Shown: in pieces, positions 28,000-33,719 of the stretch | Position numbering within the stretch: position 1 is the first letter of the stretch | Layout of the letters: the number at the start of each line of letters is the position of its first letter | Origin: a virus | Strand: one strand, 5' to 3' | Length of the DNA stretch: 39,383 nt | IMG/VR virus record: IMGVR_UViG_3300032323_000936 | Location: 1-39,383 of that record | Notes under the pieces: model-generated | Database searches by the model: none | What the model saw: the letters and a program-made list of their open reading frames with translations, nothing else | What the model was told of the DNA's origin: nothing | Translations under genes and position numbers: made by a program

Positions 28000-29670
28000 A
28001 TGAGAAAAATTTTTAGCATACCACTTAATCCAAAATTAAATGAACAACAATTCAATGAATTTTATGAATTTTGCAAACAGTATAAAGATTGGATTTATGA
28101 CATTTACTTTACAAGTCGTATCGCACCTTTTAATCAAGACGCGATGGGAGATATCTTTATCTTACAAGAAGATACTTCTAGCCTTATAGAAAATGCTTGG
28201 AATATACAACAACATTTGGGTATACCTATCAGTGCAACATTCAACAATACCACAGTACCGCCAACACAAAAAAACTTAGATACATTCATTAAGAATTTCA
28301 AACCGTTGTATGATGCAGGGATACGCAATGCAACAATTCCTCACACACATTGGATGGCTACAGGACAGCTCAAAGCTGCTTTTCCTGAGTTATTTGTTAA
28401 AAATACAATTTTAAGAGATGTTAACACAGCGGTGGAAGTGGTAAATCTAGCCAAGAGTGGATTTGATTATATAAATCTTGACAGAGATCTAATGCGGGAT
28501 AGAGATACACTGCTGAGATTGAAAGAAGCCAAGCGATGGATCAAAACAAATTTACACAAAGATATTAAATTTAGCCTACTAGCCAATGAGGGATGTTTGG
28601 GTGCCTGTCCTATGATGGTAGAACATTTTGAATACAACAACACAAGAACCGGAGATAATCCACAGTATTTCAATGATCCTATCAGTCGAGTGAGCTGCCC
28701 AAAGTGGGAAGTAGATGACCCTGCTGTGTTTTTAAAAACTGCAAATTTCAGTCCATGGAAAGAAGATTGGGATGAGTATCTAGATGTACTTGGAATAGAT
28801 GTTTTTAAGATGCATGGTAGAGAAAGCATAGATCGATTAGAAGAAACAATGACTTTGATTAAACGATATGCAGCAGATGAGAAATTTGTTTGGGGTACTT
28901 TTGAGAAATGGACCGAAGAATGTCAACTTCAAGAAAGACCAATACAAGTGTGGCGAGATAAAATACGTAACTGTAAATTTGATTGCTGGGAATGCCAGTA
29001 CTGTGATAAAATTCATGAAAAGAAAAGTCCGTATGATTACTCAGACATTATTAAACACGTGGCGCAATGTGTATTAGATTCTGGTGTGCCAAAAATAAAA
29101 AATAACATTCCTGGCCTTACCAGCATGAGAGTACAAACTTTGTTGAATTCGATCGCTAAGGGAGTGGGAACTTATCTAGAAGTTGGCAGCTATCTAGGAG
29201 CAACCGGGTGTGCAGTGCTGGAAAACAATGTGTTGAATGCCAACTTTGTGGACAATTGGAATCAAGATCTTCAGCCTAACTCTAACGATCTACAGTTGGA
29301 CGCCAATAACAAACAGAAATTTTTAGAAAATATTGAAAAACACAAAGGAATGTCTAATGTCCAGGTATTTGACTGTGATATTTTTGCAACGCCAATTGAA
29401 TTATTGCACAATCAGATTCAAATGTTTTTTTACGATGGTCCGCACGACCGACAAACAACCAAAGAAGCAGTGCAGTATTTTTGGAGTACATTCACAAACG
29501 AAGCAGTGTTGATATTCGATGACGCTAATTGGGAAGGTGTTATAGATGGAGTAAATGAGGGTATTGCAGACATGAACGGAACTATAGCTTATAAAAAAGC
29601 CATATTGAATGACGAGGAAAGCAGTTCGGAGTGGTGGAATGGTATATACATTGTCGTGGTAAAAAAATGA
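28000..29670 (+). CDS. U32-like Fe-S domain fused to a SAM methyltransferase, 556 aa
   Basis: The N-terminal part (about 1-345) resembles the peptidase-U32/UbiU-type TIM-barrel family. It has strand-like IYDIYFTSR and ISATFNNTTVPPTQ, a barrel-type 'FDYINLDRDLMRDRDTL', and the family-like NEGCLGACPM, here with C199 and C203. Further cysteines are C233 and a C-terminal cluster C325, C329, C332 and C335, enough for an Fe-S cluster. The C-terminal part (about 375-556) is a class I methyltransferase (YLEVGSYLGATG at 392-403; FYDGPHDRQTT from 477). In U32 proteins studied, such barrels take part in hydroxylation or RNA modification chemistry. The fusion is unusual and the substrate unknown. The stop overlaps the halogenase start. 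Confidence 0.55.
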   Translation: MRKIFSIPLNPKLNEQQFNEFYEFCKQYKDWIYDIYFTSRIAPFNQDAMGDIFILQEDTSSLIENAWNIQQHLGIPISATFNNTTVPPTQKNLDTFIKNFKPLYDAGIRNATIPHTHWMATGQLKAAFPELFVKNTILRDVNTAVEVVNLAKSGFDYINLDRDLMRDRDTLLRLKEAKRWIKTNLHKDIKFSLLANEGCLGACPMMVEHFEYNNTRTGDNPQYFNDPISRVSCPKWEVDDPAVFLKTANFSPWKEDWDEYLDVLGIDVFKMHGRESIDRLEETMTLIKRYAADEKFVWGTFEKWTEECQLQERPIQVWRDKIRNCKFDCWECQYCDKIHEKKSPYDYSDIIKHVAQCVLDSGVPKIKNNIPGLTSMRVQTLLNSIAKGVGTYLEVGSYLGATGCAVLENNVLNANFVDNWNQDLQPNSNDLQLDANNKQKFLENIEKHKGMSNVQVFDCDIFATPIELLHNQIQMFFYDGPHDRQTTKEAVQYFWSTFTNEAVLIFDDANWEGVIDGVNEGIADMNGTIAYKKAILNDEESSSEWWNGIYIVVVKK

Positions 29671-31181
29671 AAATTATAAAAGCAAATAGAATAACAATCT
29701 TTGGTGGCGGAACAAGCGGCTGGCTTACTGCAGCTTATCTCGTAAACAATTTAAAATTTCCATGTGAAATTACTCTGATAGAAAGTACTGTACTCGGACC
29801 CATCGGAGTTGGTGAAGGTACGCAACCCGCCACTACTAGATTCATGTATGATGCTGGTATTCCTCCAAAAACATGGATGCAACCTAGTAATGCTGTATTT
29901 AAATTTGGAGTGGAATTAGATGGGTGGACCGATGCCCCATATTTTGTAGATAATGATTTTATTGAAAATACAAAAATTACAAAAAGTTTTTACACCACGG
30001 ATTACTTTGTAAATCGTCCACCAAAAGAATTTTTTGATTGGTTACCTGCCTATGTCATGGCAAAAGCCAATAAAAGTCCTAAGCTAGGTGGATACGATAC
30101 AAACTTTGGTTTTACCGATGATAGACAGTTTGGTGCTGTGCATTTTGCAGCATTTGACATAGTAGATACTTTGAAAAAAATAATCGGAGACAAAATAAAA
30201 TATTTTGATACTAAAGTAACTGATGTAAAAGTAGATAACGAAGGTATACAAAGTTTAATTGATCAAGAAGGAAGAGTCCACACCGCAGATCTGTTCATTG
30301 ATTGCAGCGGATTTGCCAGTGTATTGTTAGAAAAAAATCTAGGAGTTGAGTTTCAATCAGTCACTGACATCTTGCCTTGCGATCGAGCAGTAGCCATGCC
30401 TACACAATATGTAGACGCAGAAAAAGAATGTCATCCGTATACCAAAGCCACCGCAATGACGGCAGGATGGCGCTGGACTATTCCAATCTTTAATCGTATA
30501 GGCAACGGATATGTTTACAGCAGTAAACATATCACACCAGAAGAAGCAGAAAAAGAATTAAGAAATTCTATTAACGAATACACTGCCGAAGCCAGACATC
30601 TTGAAATGAAATGTGGAATTCACAAAGTAGTCGCACATAAGAATGTGGTAGCAGCAGGCCTAAGTGCAGGATTTGTAGAACCATTAGAAGCTACGGGTAT
30701 CACATTCACTACAAAAGCTGTAGAAATACTCACAGGCGTTCTCAATCAGAATCAAGGCATATGGAATAACAGTGGTAAAAGTACATTAAATGATATCTAT
30801 GATAGAGCATTTTGGGAGATTGTGGCATTTATATGGATACACTATCATTTCAGCACCAAAAAAGACACAAAGTTTTGGCAGGACATTCACAGACAAAGTG
30901 CTGAAAATATTCCGCCAAGGGTTTTAGAACTAGTAAATCAATTTTTCCCATCACCGTCGAACAAGTTTTTTATATACCCCGAAAGCAATTTTCACGTGGG
31001 ACATTGGTTTAGTGTACTACATGCCGGCGGAGTATATAAAAATCACCCGCCGATACTCGACGGTGATCAAGAAAAATACGCTGAATATTTTGTAAAGAAT
31101 AACAGATTTAGATGTCAACAGGTATTGGAAACTTTTCCTAATCATTATGCATTTTTAAAATCTTGGTATGAAAATAAATGA
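29667..31181 (+). CDS. FAD-dependent halogenase, PrnA/VirX1-like, 504 aa
   Basis: The FAD-binding GGGTSGW is at 13-19. The halogenase signature W-R-W-T-I-P is at 268-273. The catalytic Lys equivalent to PrnA K79 is at residue 79 (NAVFKFG). The catalytic Glu equivalent to PrnA E346 is at 341 (EPLEATG). Known members use reduced flavin, O2 and halide to form HOX, which travels to the Lys; the cyanophage Syn10 enzyme VirX1 iodinates many substrates. The true start is the ATG at 29667, overlapping the previous stop as ATGA; an upstream in-frame ATG at 29631 would add 12 residues inside the previous gene. No separate flavin reductase is seen in the window, so host FADH2 is likely used. Substrate and halide preference are unknown. 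Confidence 0.88.
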   Translation: MKIIKANRITIFGGGTSGWLTAAYLVNNLKFPCEITLIESTVLGPIGVGEGTQPATTRFMYDAGIPPKTWMQPSNAVFKFGVELDGWTDAPYFVDNDFIENTKITKSFYTTDYFVNRPPKEFFDWLPAYVMAKANKSPKLGGYDTNFGFTDDRQFGAVHFAAFDIVDTLKKIIGDKIKYFDTKVTDVKVDNEGIQSLIDQEGRVHTADLFIDCSGFASVLLEKNLGVEFQSVTDILPCDRAVAMPTQYVDAEKECHPYTKATAMTAGWRWTIPIFNRIGNGYVYSSKHITPEEAEKELRNSINEYTAEARHLEMKCGIHKVVAHKNVVAAGLSAGFVEPLEATGITFTTKAVEILTGVLNQNQGIWNNSGKSTLNDIYDRAFWEIVAFIWIHYHFSTKKDTKFWQDIHRQSAENIPPRVLELVNQFFPSPSNKFFIYPESNFHVGHWFSVLHAGGVYKNHPPILDGDQEKYAEYFVKNNRFRCQQVLETFPNHYAFLKSWYENK

Positions 31182-31783
31182 TAGTGCAAAAAGAGATTCT
31201 TTGGCCGATTGATTTTAGAAAATACTCTGTTGAATTTACCGAGTGCAAAAAATATCTGCTTGACCTACTAGAGAATTTAAAAGAGCTTGGATTTAATAAT
31301 TCAGCTGATCTCCAAGGCAACACCACAGTCAACGGTTTTCAACCAGATATAGATATTTTGAGTATCTCCGACCCGATAATAGATAAAATAAAATCTGAAA
31401 TTATTGAACCCATAAGTGAAGAATTTTGGCAAAGTTTAAGAAAAGATAGAATTTCAGATACAGAAAACTTAAAATTAATTCACAAAGCGTGGCTAGTAGA
31501 ATATAAAGAAGGCACATATCAAAATCTTCATGTGCATAAGACAAGCCTTTTTACTTCTATATGGACTATATATTGTGATCCGCAGCAGCCCAAGGCCGCA
31601 CAACTGCATCTTCATAATCCCATAACAGAAAGTTGGGCTTTAGGTTTTTTTCAAGAAACTATAAAAATCAACCCTGAACAAGATGTCATTTACGTTTTTC
31701 CTGCTTGGATTGCACACAATGTTACACCATCGACCGCCAGACGTGTGGTATTTGTTTGGGATACCATTGCGGTTCCTGCTTGA
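31178..31783 (+). CDS. 2OG-Fe(II) oxygenase-like (Oxy_5 type), HxH motif, 201 aa
   Basis: Start overlaps the halogenase stop (ATGA). The C-terminal half has the double-stranded beta-helix layout: W105-LVEY, H118-V-H120, SIWTIYCD, LHLHNP, then EQDVIYVFPAWIAHNV with H180 and a final R188/R189. This resembles the putative 2OG-Fe(II) oxygenase family often seen in marine phages. The usual Asp/Glu of HxD/E is His here, so iron ligation or even activity is uncertain. A TTVNGFQ segment at 49-55 recurs as TTVNGWQ in the 33155 protein, showing the two are paralogs. The partner and substrate are unknown; gene order suggests it acts on the same molecule as the halogenase. Confidence 0.65.
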   Translation: MIVQKEILWPIDFRKYSVEFTECKKYLLDLLENLKELGFNNSADLQGNTTVNGFQPDIDILSISDPIIDKIKSEIIEPISEEFWQSLRKDRISDTENLKLIHKAWLVEYKEGTYQNLHVHKTSLFTSIWTIYCDPQQPKAAQLHLHNPITESWALGFFQETIKINPEQDVIYVFPAWIAHNVTPSTARRVVFVWDTIAVPA

Positions 31784-31788
31784 ATAAA

Positions 31789-32373
31789 ATGAATTCACGA
31801 GCCATCACACTGCATAGAGCAGATTTATTTCTTGATAATGTTGGCACAGTAGACCAGCGACAGCAATTAATCAAAGAAATAAAAGATATTCAAACTGAAC
31901 ATCCAGATGGCACAGCTCGAACCAACCTAGGATGTTGGAGATGGAACAGGCCTAGTGTGGATATTAGTTGGTTGATGCCGAATATAATGAAAATGTTAGA
32001 TAATGCTGTAAAGTTTTATGATTCGGAAGATGCAGTGTTTTCTAATATGCGTGAATTAGATTTAGTACAAATAGACTATTGGGCAAATATCAATCAATCG
32101 GGCAGTAGAAATACCGTACACAATCACAAAACCGCGCAATTTAGTGCCGTATACTATCTTCAAGCAGAAGATACAGGAGGATTGGTGTTTTACAATGCTG
32201 CAGATATCATGTCAGACTGTAACGCAGGTTCACCTTTTGTGAGACAATATAGAGTCAATCCAACAGACGGTGATCTACTATTATGGCCTGCATGGGTGCC
32301 GCATGAAGTAGAAACTAATTTTTCAGATAAAGAAAGAATAAACTTGGCCTTTGACATTAAAATTAAATACTGA
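31789..32373 (+). CDS. 2OG-Fe(II) oxygenase-like (Oxy_5 type), HxH motif, 194 aa
   Basis: The ATG at 31789 is chosen: an upstream in-frame ATG at 31705 gives a Cys-rich stretch that lies wholly within the previous gene. Motifs: YWANINQSGSRNTVHNH with H111 and H113, SAVYYLQAED, GGLVFYNA, then DGDLLLWPAWVPHEV with H172, and R183 before NLAFDI. This is the clearest match of the set to the putative 2OG-Fe(II) oxygenase family with H.H....SGVYYL. Again the second triad position is His rather than Asp. It is five bases after the previous stop and two before the next start. Hydroxylase, halogenase-like or non-catalytic scaffolding functions are all possible. Confidence 0.7.
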   Translation: MNSRAITLHRADLFLDNVGTVDQRQQLIKEIKDIQTEHPDGTARTNLGCWRWNRPSVDISWLMPNIMKMLDNAVKFYDSEDAVFSNMRELDLVQIDYWANINQSGSRNTVHNHKTAQFSAVYYLQAEDTGGLVFYNAADIMSDCNAGSPFVRQYRVNPTDGDLLLWPAWVPHEVETNFSDKERINLAFDIKIKY

Positions 32374-32375
32374 TC

Positions 32376-33158
32376 ATGCGTAAAATAACATTCTTCACAG
32401 TAGTTGACGGAGTAGCCGATGCTTTTCCTGTAGCACATTCACGTGAATTTAAATTTGATTGGGTAGCTGCTGTAAAAAACAGCTATAAATCAAAAATGGA
32501 AAAAAACAAACACACACGGTTTAATCATTTAGCAAGGTGCCCGGGTGTGTTTGATCTTTTGAATACTGGCTACATTATTCCTATGCCTTGGGATCTTACT
32601 ATCGAGACAGACGGCGATATGCTAAATTTTGCATGGCACATGCCCTCTAAAGATATCGAAGATTTATTTAACACTCCCCTAGTCACTGGTCACATGCCAA
32701 ACGGCATAGCTGAACACCTTCCAACAAGACCGTTTAGTCTCGAATCTATTATAAAATTAAATACCCCTTGGCATATTATAGCACCGCCCGGAGTAAAGTT
32801 CATTATGATTCCTATTCCCTATCCTGATAGTTTTGAATTTGAAAATGTCATAGGAACGTTAGATCCATCTGTGAGCAGTGAAATAAATCTACAACTAAGA
32901 TGGAACGTTACAAATGGTATACATACCATCAAAGCAGGCACGCCGATGGTTCAATTGATTCCGCTTACCGATGAAAAATTCCAATTAGAAGTTAGAAATC
33001 AAACTGAAAAAGACAAACAATGGATTTTAAAGAGAAGATATCTTAATAACTGCACTTTCTTTATGAACCGTTCATTGATATCGAAAATATATCACAAGTT
33101 TCATATGCGAACTGATATTATAAAAGTGTTTCTAAAAAAGATACTACAAACAAAATGA
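32376..33158 (+). CDS. Protein of unknown function in the halogenase cassette, 260 aa
   Basis: Starts MRKITFFTVVDGVADAFPVA. The middle is beta-rich and could be a jelly-roll: GYIIPMPWDLTIETDGDML, then PWHIIAPPGVKFIMIPIPYP and HTIKAGTPMVQLIPLT. The sequence 'C(P)G..D..NTGYIIP' at about 55-68 reminds me of uncharacterised families found beside 2OG oxygenases, but I cannot name one confidently. The C-terminal 40 residues are basic and helical (RTDIIKVFLKKILQTK). No HxD/H triad is apparent, so it is probably not an oxygenase; a binding or accessory role is possible. Its stop overlaps the next start as ATGA. Confidence 0.55.
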   Translation: MRKITFFTVVDGVADAFPVAHSREFKFDWVAAVKNSYKSKMEKNKHTRFNHLARCPGVFDLLNTGYIIPMPWDLTIETDGDMLNFAWHMPSKDIEDLFNTPLVTGHMPNGIAEHLPTRPFSLESIIKLNTPWHIIAPPGVKFIMIPIPYPDSFEFENVIGTLDPSVSSEINLQLRWNVTNGIHTIKAGTPMVQLIPLTDEKFQLEVRNQTEKDKQWILKRRYLNNCTFFMNRSLISKIYHKFHMRTDIIKVFLKKILQTK

Positions 33159-33679
33159 AATACAACATGTTTATAACTGAAGTGTTTAAAGGACAGATAT
33201 CGTTGCCTTCGAATATAACTGATAGTTACGCACAGTGGGCTACATTTGAAAAAACACTAGATCCCGTGGGTGTGTCGGCAAGCACCACTGTTAACGGATG
33301 GCAATATGCTTTCAGCACAGGTGAATCTGCGCCAGCGTGGCTAGAATCTCTGATGCCCAGTATCAGCAAAATTAAAGCAGAAATTGCCTATAACACCATA
33401 AAAAGCATGTGGACCGTTGATTACGAAGTTGGGGGGTTTCAAGATGCTCATTTTCATCAACCCGGAAACAATTTATACACAATTATTATAAATTTATCAG
33501 GACAGGGCGAATTGATTTTATTTGATCCGCGACAATTAGCCACCGCACACGGCGAAAGTATTTCTAAAATCGAAATATTAAATCCTGGAGACTGGATAGC
33601 TTTGCCCTCTTGGTTGGTACACGGCACACGTCCTAGCTTAAATCGCCGAAATATATTGGTTATGGATGTTAATAAATAG
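33155..33679 (+). CDS. 2OG-Fe(II) oxygenase/cupin-like protein, HxH motif, 174 aa
   Basis: Shorter member of the same group as 31178. TTVNGWQ is at 44-50; WTVDYEVGGFQDAHFH gives H99 and H101; then TIIINLSGQGELILFDPR, and GDWIALPSWLVHGTRP with H156 and R164/R165. The layout (H.H, a central strand pair, then P.W..H and a terminal Arg) fits a double-stranded beta-helix oxygenase, but the expected acid in HxD is missing. It closes the enzyme cassette, with two ATAAATA boxes at its end and just after it, before the next fibre gene. Substrate unknown. Confidence 0.6.
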   Translation: MKYNMFITEVFKGQISLPSNITDSYAQWATFEKTLDPVGVSASTTVNGWQYAFSTGESAPAWLESLMPSISKIKAEIAYNTIKSMWTVDYEVGGFQDAHFHQPGNNLYTIIINLSGQGELILFDPRQLATAHGESISKIEILNPGDWIALPSWLVHGTRPSLNRRNILVMDVNK

Positions 33680-33708
33680 AGTTTGCATCGGATAAATACA
33701 ATATCCGA
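33671..33708 (+). promoter_or_regulatory. Paired late promoter boxes, one inside an inverted repeat
   Basis: AATAAATA at 33671-33678 overlaps the end of the 33155 gene. GATAAATA lies at 33691-33698. The second is embedded in the perfect 7-bp inverted repeat TCGGATA (33688-33694) / TATCCGA (33702-33708) with a seven-base loop, just before the ATG at 33720. A four-codon reading frame at 33709 ends at the same place and is probably not used. Confidence 0.5.
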
Positions 33709-33719
33709 ATGAAAAAACT

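Noticed and set aside
28000-29130. Radical SAM enzyme
   Set aside because: There is no CxxxCxxC motif in the expected N-terminal place; the cysteine pattern and NEGCLGACP fit a U32-like domain better.
29631-29666. Upstream ATG giving a 12-residue longer halogenase
   Set aside because: It lies inside the previous gene, and the FAD-binding motif starts only 13 residues after the ATG at 29667, as in relatives; the ATGA overlap is the standard coupling here.
31705-31788. Upstream ATG giving a Cys-rich N-terminus for the 31789 oxygenase
   Set aside because: The extra 28 residues lie within the 31178 coding sequence and look like an out-of-frame reading; the ATG at 31789 follows directly after the stop.
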